Shown: positions 36,242 to 45,581, numbered from the stretch's first letter. The stretch: DNA of 64,000 bases from Eubacterium sp. MSJ-21 (GCF_018918185.1 NZ_JAHLPZ010000001.1:496001-560000), one strand, 5' to 3'. A program made the numbers and translations. Notes: generated by a model not told the origin, from the letters alone.

Positions 36242-39200
36242 ATGATAAAGAAAAGATGGAACAATCATAAATTGGCAGCAGAAATTATGGCATTCCTTTT
36301 GGTATGTCTTTTTCTGCTGCTTTCTTTTTGCAATCCTGTTTTGAAGGTCTGTGCAAAGGATTCTTTTCTGGCGGGATACATGCAGTCGGTTTATAATCAG
36401 AAATCAGGCATAGGCAGTAACGAAGTGAACTGCTTGTATCAGTCCTCATCTGGCTATATTTGGGCGGGTACCGATGGCGGACTTTACCGTACGAATGGTT
36501 CGGGGTTCCAGAGTATTGATCTGTGGGATACAGAGCGTACAGATTTATATTCCATTAACTGTATTGTTCAGGATCAGAATGGACGGATGTGGATCGGAAC
36601 TGATAATTATGGACTGTTTTATATCGAGGATGGCCAGACACATCATTTGCAGGAAGAGTATTACAATGGAAACAAAACAATTCTATCGATTGTGGAGGGT
36701 GTGGATGGAACAATTTATGTTGCATGTGTAAGCGGGCTTTTCGTTGTTACAGAGGCGGATAAGGAAACACGTTCGGATACTTCTTCCTATGCGCTTGCTG
36801 CATATGATGATCCTGCGATTGCAAATATCGAGTTACGAGGTATGACAGCAAAAGAAGATGAGATATGGGCACTGGATGGAGATGGAATCATTTATGTATT
36901 CAATCAGGATGGTGTGACACATGTGATAAAGGAACAGGGGGAATCCGGGGAAGAGTGGAATACAATCAAGGCTTGTCAGGGCTATGTCTATGTAGGAAGT
37001 AATGGCAGGGATATACGCGCGTATCGGAGTGCAACAAGTAAACGTACATTATCTGCGGGCGTGGAAGGAATCAACAATTTCATGCAGGATGCAGATGGCA
37101 GATTGTGGGTCTGTGCCGATAACGGATATGGCTATTTTGATAAACAATGGAATTTTGTCCGTATCAGTGACAGTCAGATTGATACGTACATCTCAGATAT
37201 GATTCAGGATTATGAGGGTAATTACTGGATTGCGTCTTCCAGAGTAGGATTGTTGCTGCTTACGAAAAGCAAATTCACTGATTACAATACAGCTGTCGGA
37301 ATGACAGAAAGTATGGTAAATGCAGTATATGAGTATGGTGGAAAGAAATATATTGCAACGGATGATGGGCTGTATATTTATAATGCAAAGGAAGAACAGG
37401 AAGTCAATGATCTGACAGAGCTTCTGAAAAACGTCAGTGTACGGCATATAATTTCGGACAAACGTGGAACCTTGTGGATTTCCACGAATCGAAAATATGG
37501 GGTTGTAAAATATGCATCGGATGGTACGATCACGGTATATGGCCGGTCAGATGGACTGCCGGGTATGTCAGTAAATTGTACCCTTCCATTGAGCAATGGA
37601 AATCTCGCGGTTGCGACTACGGAAGGTATTGCGATTCTGGATCAGAATGGACACATAGATACTGTGTATCACAGTGGGGTAGAGCTTGCTGAGGTAAATA
37701 TCCTTGCACTGTTTGAAACAGACGAAGGAGATATTCTGGCTGGTACAGATGGTGAAGGAATCTATGTGATAGAGGCAGGTAAGGATACTTTGCAGCATTA
37801 CAGTACCGAGGATGGATTGAATTCGGATGTGGTATCATGCTTTGCACAGGGAGAACAGGGTATCTGGATTGGAACGGACAGTGGCGCCTGCTTCTATAAT
37901 GAAGCATTTCGTATGATCAGCAATGTAGAATACTCAAACAGTGTTTATGATATTGTGATAGCACGAGGCTCTGTCTGGCTGGTTGGTTCGATGGGCGTGC
38001 TTCGGACATCAGAGGATGAATTGCTCGGAAGCAACGGAATTTCGGGAAGATATTTTGCAACCGGGGATGGGTTGACGAAGACAATCAATACAAACGGAAA
38101 TTCCTGTATGGATACAAAGGGAAAACTGTATATCTGTTGTAATGAGGGAATATCGGTTTTAGATACGGAACATATATGGTATAACGAGGTACAGCCGATC
38201 ATTAAGGTTACGCGGATTGATATCGATGGAACCTCTTATGAATTCGATGATTTGAATGATGGTCTGGTTATAAAAAATGATGCGTCCAAAATTACGATTG
38301 ATTTTGCAGTATTTTCGTATGTGAACCGCGGCGATATTAAAGTGCAGTATATGCTGGATGGTTTTGAGTCCAAGCCGACAGAATTGCATGGAGATGATGT
38401 GCTGCAGGCGGTTTACACGAATCTGGATGGTGGTGTCTACACATTTACAGTGAGTGCCTACAATGGAGATGGGACCGCCTGTGAGGAACCGCTTTCGTTT
38501 GTGATAGAAAAAGAAAAAAGCGTGTTCGAAAGCCTGATGGCGAGAAGTATATTGATTCTTAGTCTGGTAGTTATATTTCTGCTTCTGGTTCTGACGGTGA
38601 TCCGTGTCAGACGAATGTTGAAGTCAAAGACATCTGCGTTGGAGCAGTTGTCCAAGGAACATGAAGAGGCAGTAAAGACAAGTACAGCTAAAAATGACTA
38701 TCTCGCGAATATGAGCAATGAGATAAAAACGCCAATCCACGCGATGATGGCGAAAGCGGATGAACTGTTGCATATGGTGGATAAGGATTCACCATATCGA
38801 AAGGATATACGTGGTATTTATGACATTGGAAATGATATTTTAGCGAGTGTTGATGATATTATATTGCTTGCCAAGCTGGAATCCGGGCGTTTTGAGCTGG
38901 AGGAAAGTAATTATGCAATCTCGGATCTTGTGGCAGACATGTCAGAGCTTGCATTGTGTGAATTGGCAGATCGGGATAAGTCAGTAAAATTCTTCGTTGA
39001 GCTCGGAGAAAATGTGACAGACAATCTGATCGGAGATGTCGATAAGATACGAAATATTCTTGTACGCCTATTGGACAATGCAATTCGCTACACGAAGCAG
39101 GGAAGCATTACCCTATCAGTAGATAGCTACGAATATACGGAGCATCCGCATCAGGATATGTTAAACATTGTATTTACGATCGCAGATACAGGAATTGGTA

Positions 39201-40597
39201 TTCAGGAAGAACGTCTGGATAATATTTTTGATCTGTATGAAAGCGGAGACAGTATGAAAAACAGTACCCACCCGGGCCATGGCGTAGGACTTGCGATTGC
39301 CAAGGGCTATGCAGATATTCTGGAAGCGGAATTATCGGTCGAAAGCGTGTATGGGGCTGGTTCCACATTTGTGTTATCATTAAACCAGAAGCCGGCAGTA
39401 AAACTGAGCAGTGGACAGGTTGTATCGAAGATTGAAGATACTGTATCCAAGGAGGATGCAGAAAAGCTCTGGCTTCCGGAAGTATCCGCCTTGCTGGTGG
39501 ATGACGACGAGGTTAGTATTGAAGTCAGTCGGAAGGTGCTTACATCGTTTGATATGAAGCTGGATGTTGCAACATCGGGACTTGGTGCGATTGATATGGT
39601 ATTGAATCATGAGTATGATGTTGTGTTTATGGATTTATCAATGCCGATTATGAATGGTATTGATGCAATGAAGGAAATTCGGGAATTGGATGATATCAAG
39701 TATGCGATGTTGCCGATTATCGCGCTGGATCCGGATGCTATCGAGGGAAACCGCGGCAGTCATATTTCGGCAGGATTTACAGACAGTATGGTAAAGCCAA
39801 TTGAACCTCGACGGGTAGCAGCAATCTTGAAGGATTGTCTTCCGGAGAATAAATTACAGGAGCGTTCCGATGATATCCGGCTTTTGATCGAGGGTTCCCG
39901 GTTTAGGGAAGGTCTGATTCGTTTGCAGGAAACACTGGATGTGGAGGAAGCAATTCAGCGTATTGGAGGAAGCATTGAGGTTTATAACAAGCTGATTCAG
40001 GCGTTTTATTCACAGAATAAAGATATTGCCAATACATTGGCAGATAAATCGACGCGGGATATCCGATCCTTTAAGATGAAGATTCACTCAATCCGTACAT
40101 TGTCAAACAGCATTGGTGCATATGAGCTTGCAAGATATGCGGCGAAGATGGAGACCTCGATCAATGTTGGAAAACGGGATCAATTACGCCAGAACCTGCG
40201 AGGTTTTACAGATGAACTTGTGTATCTGCTCTTAATCTTAGAGGATTATGAACGGTTTGTTGATGAGGTATCTGGTATGACGGATGAGGAATATGCAGCC
40301 AAGATGGCACAGGAAAATTCCAAAGAGGAAACGAAGGAGACTGACACAGATATGAATGTGCAGGAAGAGGTGCCAGAGGATCTGACTGTAATTTCGATTG
40401 TTGCGCTTGATGAAATTGCAAAGCACGCAAAGTCTGGTGATTTTGAACAGGTACGGATCCAACTCGAACGTTTGAAAAGCTTTGGCTATGATGGCGATAA
40501 TTTTGAATTTTTACAGGCACTTTCGGAGGCAGAAACATCCGGAAATGCAGATATGATTACAGAGCTTGTGAACACATACAGGGATTTGAAACTGTAA
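36242..40597 (+). CDS. Hybrid two-component sensor with beta-propeller, degenerate H-box, receiver and Hpt
   Basis: 1451 residues. A signal anchor (about 12-36) is followed by an extracytoplasmic two-component propeller with repeated GYIWAGTDGGLY, RMWIGTDNYGL and GIWIGTDSGA blades, a Y_Y_Y-type domain (about 655-755) and a membrane segment (about 765-790). Then comes a kinase core whose H-box reads NMSNEIKTPIHAM, so the phospho-acceptor His is Asn; the ATPase boxes DNAIRYT, DTGIGI and GHGVGLAIAKG look intact. A receiver with VVFMDLSMPIMNG and a C-terminal Hpt with KIHSIRTLSNSIGAYEL follow. It precedes a diguanylate cyclase by 19 bp. Confidence 0.92.
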   Translation: MIKKRWNNHKLAAEIMAFLLVCLFLLLSFCNPVLKVCAKDSFLAGYMQSVYNQKSGIGSNEVNCLYQSSSGYIWAGTDGGLYRTNGSGFQSIDLWDTERTDLYSINCIVQDQNGRMWIGTDNYGLFYIEDGQTHHLQEEYYNGNKTILSIVEGVDGTIYVACVSGLFVVTEADKETRSDTSSYALAAYDDPAIANIELRGMTAKEDEIWALDGDGIIYVFNQDGVTHVIKEQGESGEEWNTIKACQGYVYVGSNGRDIRAYRSATSKRTLSAGVEGINNFMQDADGRLWVCADNGYGYFDKQWNFVRISDSQIDTYISDMIQDYEGNYWIASSRVGLLLLTKSKFTDYNTAVGMTESMVNAVYEYGGKKYIATDDGLYIYNAKEEQEVNDLTELLKNVSVRHIISDKRGTLWISTNRKYGVVKYASDGTITVYGRSDGLPGMSVNCTLPLSNGNLAVATTEGIAILDQNGHIDTVYHSGVELAEVNILALFETDEGDILAGTDGEGIYVIEAGKDTLQHYSTEDGLNSDVVSCFAQGEQGIWIGTDSGACFYNEAFRMISNVEYSNSVYDIVIARGSVWLVGSMGVLRTSEDELLGSNGISGRYFATGDGLTKTINTNGNSCMDTKGKLYICCNEGISVLDTEHIWYNEVQPIIKVTRIDIDGTSYEFDDLNDGLVIKNDASKITIDFAVFSYVNRGDIKVQYMLDGFESKPTELHGDDVLQAVYTNLDGGVYTFTVSAYNGDGTACEEPLSFVIEKEKSVFESLMARSILILSLVVIFLLLVLTVIRVRRMLKSKTSALEQLSKEHEEAVKTSTAKNDYLANMSNEIKTPIHAMMAKADELLHMVDKDSPYRKDIRGIYDIGNDILASVDDIILLAKLESGRFELEESNYAISDLVADMSELALCELADRDKSVKFFVELGENVTDNLIGDVDKIRNILVRLLDNAIRYTKQGSITLSVDSYEYTEHPHQDMLNIVFTIADTGIGIQEERLDNIFDLYESGDSMKNSTHPGHGVGLAIAKGYADILEAELSVESVYGAGSTFVLSLNQKPAVKLSSGQVVSKIEDTVSKEDAEKLWLPEVSALLVDDDEVSIEVSRKVLTSFDMKLDVATSGLGAIDMVLNHEYDVVFMDLSMPIMNGIDAMKEIRELDDIKYAMLPIIALDPDAIEGNRGSHISAGFTDSMVKPIEPRRVAAILKDCLPENKLQERSDDIRLLIEGSRFREGLIRLQETLDVEEAIQRIGGSIEVYNKLIQAFYSQNKDIANTLADKSTRDIRSFKMKIHSIRTLSNSIGAYELARYAAKMETSINVGKRDQLRQNLRGFTDELVYLLLILEDYERFVDEVSGMTDEEYAAKMAQENSKEETKETDTDMNVQEEVPEDLTVISIVALDEIAKHAKSGDFEQVRIQLERLKSFGYDGDNFEFLQALSEAETSGNADMITELVNTYRDLKL

Positions 40598-40616
40598 ATA
40601 AAAAGGGGATGAAAAA

Positions 40617-42419
40617 ATGGAGCATGAACAATTTGATGAAGCTTTGATGCAGTGTATTCATACGCTTCGTACCGGCAGTGATATGGATCATGCCATTCAG
40701 AAACTGCTGGAGATTATTGCAGAATTCCATGATGCAGATCGTGCTTATATTTTCGAGTTTGCAGATGATGAAATTCATATGGATAACACATATGAATATT
40801 GTAAGGATGGAATTACACCGGAGAAAGATATTCTGCAGGATATCGAGATATCCACGATTGACAGGTGGCTTGCTTTATTTAAAGAGCAGGGAGAAGTATA
40901 TTTGAATTCCAGAGATGGAGAGCTGGATGAAACTTCCGAGGAATACAGGCTGCTTAAGATACAGGGCGTGGACAGTCTGATGGTTGCACCGCTATATTCA
41001 GAGACAAAGATGATTGGATTTATCGGAGTGGATAATCCGAACAATAACACGTATACGTTGTCGCTGCTCCGGTCCGTTGCGTCATTGATCGTCAATGATA
41101 TCCAGAAGCGTATCACATTGGAACAACAAGTGATAAATGCATTGGCACGTATATACATTTCCTTGTATCTGGTCAATATTCCGGCGGATACACAGAAGGA
41201 ATTAAACAGTAACAATGATGTGCGTAAATATATCAAACAAACTGAGCATGCGGCAGAACAGATGCGTATTGTGATGAAACATATGGCTGATGCACAGTAT
41301 TGGGAAGGCATACTTGCTTTTTCAGACCTTACGACTCTGGATAGACGGATGAAAAACTGTGATTATATCAGCCACGAGTTTTACAGCTCGACGGAACGAT
41401 GGTGCCGTGCAAACTTTATTGTTGTTGACCGCTTAGAAAATGGTAATCTGAATAATATAATTTTTGGTGTACAGCTTATTGATGAGGAGAAAAAGAAAGA
41501 ACTTGAATATCAGGCAGCACTCGAACATGCACTGGAAAATCAGAATGAGATTTATGGAGAATTGCTTCAGATGCAAAGTGGTGGTGTAATTGCAGTCGAG
41601 ATCAAGACGAACCGAATTCTCGTAATTAACCGCGCGTTGATGGACATGTTTGGGATTGATGAGGCAAAGAAAAGCCAACTTACACATGAGGAATTTCTGT
41701 CCCATTTTGTGGATAAAAAGGCGATGGAAAAGTTTTTGGCAGTACGTGATACACTTGTAGAACCGTATGTGCGTGAATATGAGGTAATGCGTGGCGATGA
41801 GCAGATTTTTGTCTTATGTCACACGAAGCTTATCACACTTGCAAATGGAGATCGCGTCAGTGTGACAAGTGTGATGAATGTTACAGAAAATAAGAAATTT
41901 GAACAGCGTCTGCTTGTACAATCGCAGACGGATGCTCTGACCAGAATCTGCAACCGTGGATATGGAGAAGCACAGATTGAGAAGCTGTTAAAGGCAAAGA
42001 AAAATGGTATGTTCCTGTTGTTCGATGTCGATAAATTCAAGCATATTAATGATACATATGGACATAGTATTGGTGATGAGGTTTTGATACAGGTTGCAGG
42101 CGCATTAAAACAGACATTTGAGAAGTTTGGTGTCTGTATGCGGCTTGGTGGAGACGAGTTTGCGGTATATGCGCCGGAAATAACGGAACAGATACAGGCT
42201 GAGACGATGATACAGGCATTTTTTGAACGGATTCGGGAAATCGCAATTCCGCAGATGGAAGGCTATGCAATCTCTGTCAGTCTGGGTGTGGTACTCTGTG
42301 CACCGGACAGGGAGCATGTGTTTGAAAAGGTATACCGGTGTGCAGATGCCACGATGTATACCTGTAAGAAGATAACAGGAAACAGTTATGATTTTTATAC
42401 AGGGAGGAACCCCGCATGA
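40617..42419 (+). CDS. Diguanylate cyclase with GAF and PAS domains
   Basis: 600 residues, no membrane segments. A GAF domain (about 10-165), a linker, a PAS-like domain (about 310-430) and a C-terminal GGDEF domain with the intact active site MRLGGDEFAVY and LLFDVDKFKHINDTYGH. It should make cyclic di-GMP from GTP. It is transcribed with the hybrid sensor upstream, suggesting a signalling pair. Its stop overlaps the start of the ThiS-like gene by 4 bp (ATGA). Confidence 0.95.
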   Translation: MEHEQFDEALMQCIHTLRTGSDMDHAIQKLLEIIAEFHDADRAYIFEFADDEIHMDNTYEYCKDGITPEKDILQDIEISTIDRWLALFKEQGEVYLNSRDGELDETSEEYRLLKIQGVDSLMVAPLYSETKMIGFIGVDNPNNNTYTLSLLRSVASLIVNDIQKRITLEQQVINALARIYISLYLVNIPADTQKELNSNNDVRKYIKQTEHAAEQMRIVMKHMADAQYWEGILAFSDLTTLDRRMKNCDYISHEFYSSTERWCRANFIVVDRLENGNLNNIIFGVQLIDEEKKKELEYQAALEHALENQNEIYGELLQMQSGGVIAVEIKTNRILVINRALMDMFGIDEAKKSQLTHEEFLSHFVDKKAMEKFLAVRDTLVEPYVREYEVMRGDEQIFVLCHTKLITLANGDRVSVTSVMNVTENKKFEQRLLVQSQTDALTRICNRGYGEAQIEKLLKAKKNGMFLLFDVDKFKHINDTYGHSIGDEVLIQVAGALKQTFEKFGVCMRLGGDEFAVYAPEITEQIQAETMIQAFFERIREIAIPQMEGYAISVSLGVVLCAPDREHVFEKVYRCADATMYTCKKITGNSYDFYTGRNPA

Positions 42420-42625
42420 ATATAGAATTATCCGGAAAAAAGAAAGTGGTTGCTGACGGAATCACAGTGGCAGAGCTGATCGTACAAGAGCAGTTAGAGA
42501 CACCAAAGCATGTGAAGGTTGCGGTAAATGATGATTTTGTTGAGGTAGATGCATTTGAAAAAACTGTATTGCAGGAAGGCGATGTGGTTGAGTTTCTGAT
42601 ATTTATGGGTGGCGGCTGCAGATAA
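42416..42625 (+). CDS. ThiS/MoaD-like sulfur carrier protein ending in GGGCR
   Basis: A 69-residue ubiquitin-fold protein (DGITVAELIVQEQLETPKHV, EGDVVEFLIFMGGGCR). Sulfur carriers normally end in Gly-Gly for thiocarboxylation; here two residues, Cys-Arg, follow GGG, so it may need trimming or work differently. GGGAGG lies 8 nt upstream and the ATG overlaps the cyclase stop by 4 bp. No other thiamine or molybdopterin genes are near; a rhodanese-TtcA fusion follows, suggesting tRNA thiolation or a related sulfur route. Confidence 0.9.
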   Translation: MNIELSGKKKVVADGITVAELIVQEQLETPKHVKVAVNDDFVEVDAFEKTVLQEGDVVEFLIFMGGGCR

Positions 42626-42706
42626 AGGCGTCAAGCCCGGACATCAACCCGGTGCAGGCTTTAGTTTGAAGCCTGTTCCCCGGAGTTTAGCTCGGAGGAT
42701 AAGGAC

Positions 42707-43849
42707 ATGTATGATATTTCACCAGAGGAATTAAAAGATTATAGTGCATATACGATTGTGGATATTCGAGATGATATGTCGTATGCATATGGGCATCTGC
42801 CGGATGCAATCTCTGTGCCACAGGCAGAACTTTCCACGTATATCGATGAGTGGAAGGACACAGGAAAGGTTCTGATCTACTGTAAACGTGGAGAAGCGAG
42901 TGCGGATGCGGTGCTGATGCTGCGGGAACAGGGTGTCGAAGCTTATAATTTAAAGGGCGGCTATATGGCATGGCTGATGCTTGCCATGCAGGAACCGGTG
43001 GAACAGACAGATGTGGATTTTGCAAAGGATGTAGAGGACAGCATACGAAAGCGATTCCGGAAGAAAATCTGGTGCAAGTTTACGAAAGCAATCAATGAAT
43101 ATGAACTCGTGAAACCGGGGGATAACATCGCGGTATGTATCTCCGGTGGGAAGGATTCGATGTTGATGGCGAAGCTGTTTCAGGAACTGAAACGGCATAA
43201 CAAGTTTCCGTTTGGTGTACAGTTTCTCGTGATGAATCCTGGGTATAGTCCGGAAAACCGACAGGTGATCGAGACAAATGCGAAGAATCTGAACATTCCA
43301 ATCACGATATTCGAGTCGGACATATTCGAGTCAGTTTTTCATGTGGAGAAATCGCCGTGTTATCTATGCGCGCGTATGCGGCGCGGTCATCTGTACAGTC
43401 AGGCGAAGGCACTTGGCTGTAACAAGATTGCTCTGGGACATCATTATGATGACGTGATTGAGACAATCCTGATGGGAATGTTATATGGGGCGCAGGTGCA
43501 GACGATGATGCCGAAGCTTCACAGTACGAACTTCGAGGGGATGGAGCTGATTCGCCCGCTGTACCTCGTGCGCGAGGATGATATCAAGGCATGGAGGGAT
43601 GCGAACCATCTGCATTTTATCCAGTGTGCGTGCAAATTTACAGATACCTGTTCTTCGTGTGATAAGGATGGACAGAGCAATTCCAAACGTCTGGAGGTAA
43701 AGAAGCTGATTCATGAGCTTGCGAAGACGAATCCATTTGTGGAAGGAAACATATTCAAAAGCGTGGAAAATGTGAACTTAAGTACGGTGATCGCCTACAA
43801 AGAAAATGGTGTGAAGCATCATTTCTTGGATGACTATGACAAAGAGTGA
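42707..43849 (+). CDS. Rhodanese-TtcA/TtuA-like tRNA thiolation fusion protein
   Basis: 380 residues. The N-terminal rhodanese domain (1-95) has the active Cys in LIYCKRGEASADAV. The C-terminal PP-loop ATPase (about 120-380) has VCISGGKDSMLMAK, a CYLCARMRRGHLY pair, and FIQCACKF with CSSCDKDGQ, expected to bind a 4Fe-4S cluster and activate tRNA uridine or cytidine for thiolation. The fusion would pass persulfide directly to the ATPase. GGAGG is 10 nt before the ATG. It follows the ThiS-like carrier by 81 bp, a region with the small hairpin AGGCTT/AAGCCT. Confidence 0.92.
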   Translation: MYDISPEELKDYSAYTIVDIRDDMSYAYGHLPDAISVPQAELSTYIDEWKDTGKVLIYCKRGEASADAVLMLREQGVEAYNLKGGYMAWLMLAMQEPVEQTDVDFAKDVEDSIRKRFRKKIWCKFTKAINEYELVKPGDNIAVCISGGKDSMLMAKLFQELKRHNKFPFGVQFLVMNPGYSPENRQVIETNAKNLNIPITIFESDIFESVFHVEKSPCYLCARMRRGHLYSQAKALGCNKIALGHHYDDVIETILMGMLYGAQVQTMMPKLHSTNFEGMELIRPLYLVREDDIKAWRDANHLHFIQCACKFTDTCSSCDKDGQSNSKRLEVKKLIHELAKTNPFVEGNIFKSVENVNLSTVIAYKENGVKHHFLDDYDKE

Positions 43850-43964
43850 TAACATACATGGTGTAATGAAGCACGGTGATGCGTGGTGACATATAATGAA
43901 CAGTTGCGGAACGACATGAAATTATTCTTCAATTGAGAATACAAGAGAAAAAGGAGACGAGGAA

Positions 43965-44951
43965 ATGGGAACAATGCTAGAACTTGCAAATGAGATTATA
44001 GGTGGTAGAAGAATTACAAAGGACGATGATTTGTCGATATTCCTAACATGTGATCTGGACGAACTGCGGGAAGGCGCAGACAAAATTCGGGAATATTTTA
44101 TCGGCGAGGATGTAGACTTATGCTCGATCATCAATGGCCGGAGCGGAAGATGTCCGGAAGATTGCAAGTTCTGTGCACAGTCCGCACACAATCATACCAA
44201 TTGCGAGGTGTATGATTTCTTAGACGAAGAGAAGATTATGGAGGCATGCCGTTTTAACGAGGAACATGGGGTACACCGGTTCTCAATCGTGACAAGCGGG
44301 CGCGCACTTACCGGAGAAGAATTTGAGAAGGCAATCCATGTATTTGAGCGGATGCATAAGGAATGTAAGATTGATCTTTGTGCGTCAATGGGATTTTTGA
44401 CATCGGAACAGCTGCACCGTCTGCATGAGGCAGGTGTGACAAGCTATCATCACAACATCGAGACTTCGAGAAGAAACTTCCCGAATATTTGCACCACACA
44501 TACTTACGATCAGAAGATCGAGACATTAAAGGCAGTTAAGGCAGAGGGCATGTGTCCTTGCTCCGGCGGCATCATCGGTATGGGCGAGACATGGGAAGAT
44601 CGTCTGAGCATGGCAGTGGATCTGGCAGAGACAGGTGTGGAGTCGATCCCAATCAATGCACTGATGCCGATCAAGGGAACACCACTCGAAGATCGTGAGT
44701 CTCTGACCGAGGATGATATCCTGCGTACGATCGCATTCTTCCGATATATCAATCCGGAGGCAAATATCCGTCTGGCAGCCGGACGTGCACTTCTGACAAA
44801 CGATGGTGAGACCGCGTTCCAGTCTGGTGCATCTGCAACGATCACAGGTGATATGCTGACAACCGTTGCCTGCGCAACAATCGCGAGCGATAAGGAAATG
44901 CTGGCAAAGCTTGGAAGAAATGCAACCCCGGGTTATGTGAAAGAAAAATAG
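43965..44951 (+). CDS. bioB: Biotin synthase-like radical SAM enzyme
   Basis: A 328-residue radical SAM enzyme that inserts sulfur into dethiobiotin. The cluster motif is CPEDCKFCAQSAHN, followed by GVHRFSIVTSG, YHHNIETS and the auxiliary-cluster region with RLAAGRA. AAGGAG lies upstream. No other biotin genes are nearby, and some Clostridial homologues are HydE-like or of mixed use, so biotin synthase is likely but not certain. Confidence 0.9.
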   Translation: MGTMLELANEIIGGRRITKDDDLSIFLTCDLDELREGADKIREYFIGEDVDLCSIINGRSGRCPEDCKFCAQSAHNHTNCEVYDFLDEEKIMEACRFNEEHGVHRFSIVTSGRALTGEEFEKAIHVFERMHKECKIDLCASMGFLTSEQLHRLHEAGVTSYHHNIETSRRNFPNICTTHTYDQKIETLKAVKAEGMCPCSGGIIGMGETWEDRLSMAVDLAETGVESIPINALMPIKGTPLEDRESLTEDDILRTIAFFRYINPEANIRLAAGRALLTNDGETAFQSGASATITGDMLTTVACATIASDKEMLAKLGRNATPGYVKEK

Positions 44952-45025
44952 TTTGCATGATTGTTCTATATGCATAGTATATTCACAAACGGTTGATACT
45001 TGAAAAATCTTATCAAATAGAGAAC

Positions 45026-45075
45026 TTGACAAATACCCCCTACCGGTATACATTATATACCTGTAGGGGGTATTT
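45026..45075 (+). promoter_or_regulatory. CsoR-type promoter/operator of the copper operon
   Basis: TTGACA at 45026-45031 with a -10 near 45047-45054 (TATACATT). A perfect 12-bp inverted repeat, AAATACCCCCTA (45031-45042) and TAGGGGGTATTT (45064-45075), overlaps the spacer and the start of transcription. G-rich palindromes of this kind are the known targets of CsoR, so repression by promoter occlusion is expected. Confidence 0.88.
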
Positions 45076-45080
45076 GATTT

Positions 45081-45401
45081 ATGGAAGAAAATAAAGAAGA
45101 AAAGAATTGTCCTTGCTGTTCGGGGAAACATAAAGAACGACAGGAAAAAGAAAAAAAGGATCTGATGAACCGGTTGAAGCGTATCGAAGGACAGGTGCGC
45201 GGCATCGAGAATATGCTGGAGAAGGATGCATATTGTACGGATGTATTGATACAGGTGTCTGCGGTCACATCGGCACTCAACAGCTTCAATAAGGTACTGC
45301 TTGCCAACCACGTAAAAACCTGTGTGGCCGACAACATCCGCCAAGGAAATGATGAAGTCATCGACGAGTTAGTAACATTACTACAAAAGTTAATGAAGTA
45401 A
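45081..45401 (+). CDS. csoR: CsoR-family copper-sensing repressor
   Basis: 106 residues, all-helical. The Cu(I) ligands Cys-His-Cys are seen in AYCTDVLIQVS and LLANHVKTC. The conserved helix RLKRIEGQVRGIENML is typical. An extra N-terminal CPCC motif could add metal binding. It should repress its own operon with copA and copZ and release DNA when Cu(I) binds. The ribosome-binding site appears to be the GGGGG of the operator. Confidence 0.95.
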   Translation: MEENKEEKNCPCCSGKHKERQEKEKKDLMNRLKRIEGQVRGIENMLEKDAYCTDVLIQVSAVTSALNSFNKVLLANHVKTCVADNIRQGNDEVIDELVTLLQKLMK

Positions 45402-45430
45402 CTGTAAGAACGAATAAAGAAAAATTATAT

Positions 45431-45581
45431 ATGAGTTGTATGGAATTACCAAATCTAAAGCAGACCGTTGAAGCACGCTGGCACTTAACGAACAGCTGCT
45501 TGCTGCTGTGAGTTTAGTACCACTGCGTGCTGAACCGAGCAAGAGCGTGTCTGCGTAGATTGGTAATTCCATACAACTCAT
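45431..45581 (+). repeat. Structured element, copy B (unrecognised family)
   Basis: Outer arms 45431-45465 and 45549-45581 pair over nearly their whole length, with a 1-nt bulge and the same 2x1 loop beside GCAGAC/GTCTGC as copy A. Inner stems are GCACGC/GCGTGC, TGG/CCA and ACT/AGT. The internal loop TAACGA/GAGTTT is identical to copy A, and the tip is ACAGC...GCTGT. The 3' side has GAGCAAGAGCG. The sequence outside TCTAAAGCAGAC and GTCTGCGTAGA is unrelated to copy A. It lies inside the csoR-copA operon, ending 22 bp before copA. Confidence 0.85.

Noticed and set aside
43850-43964. Biotin- or SAM-type riboswitch before bioB
   Set aside because: The 115-bp gap has only a weak ATTCT/AGAAT hairpin and none of the conserved riboswitch motifs I know.
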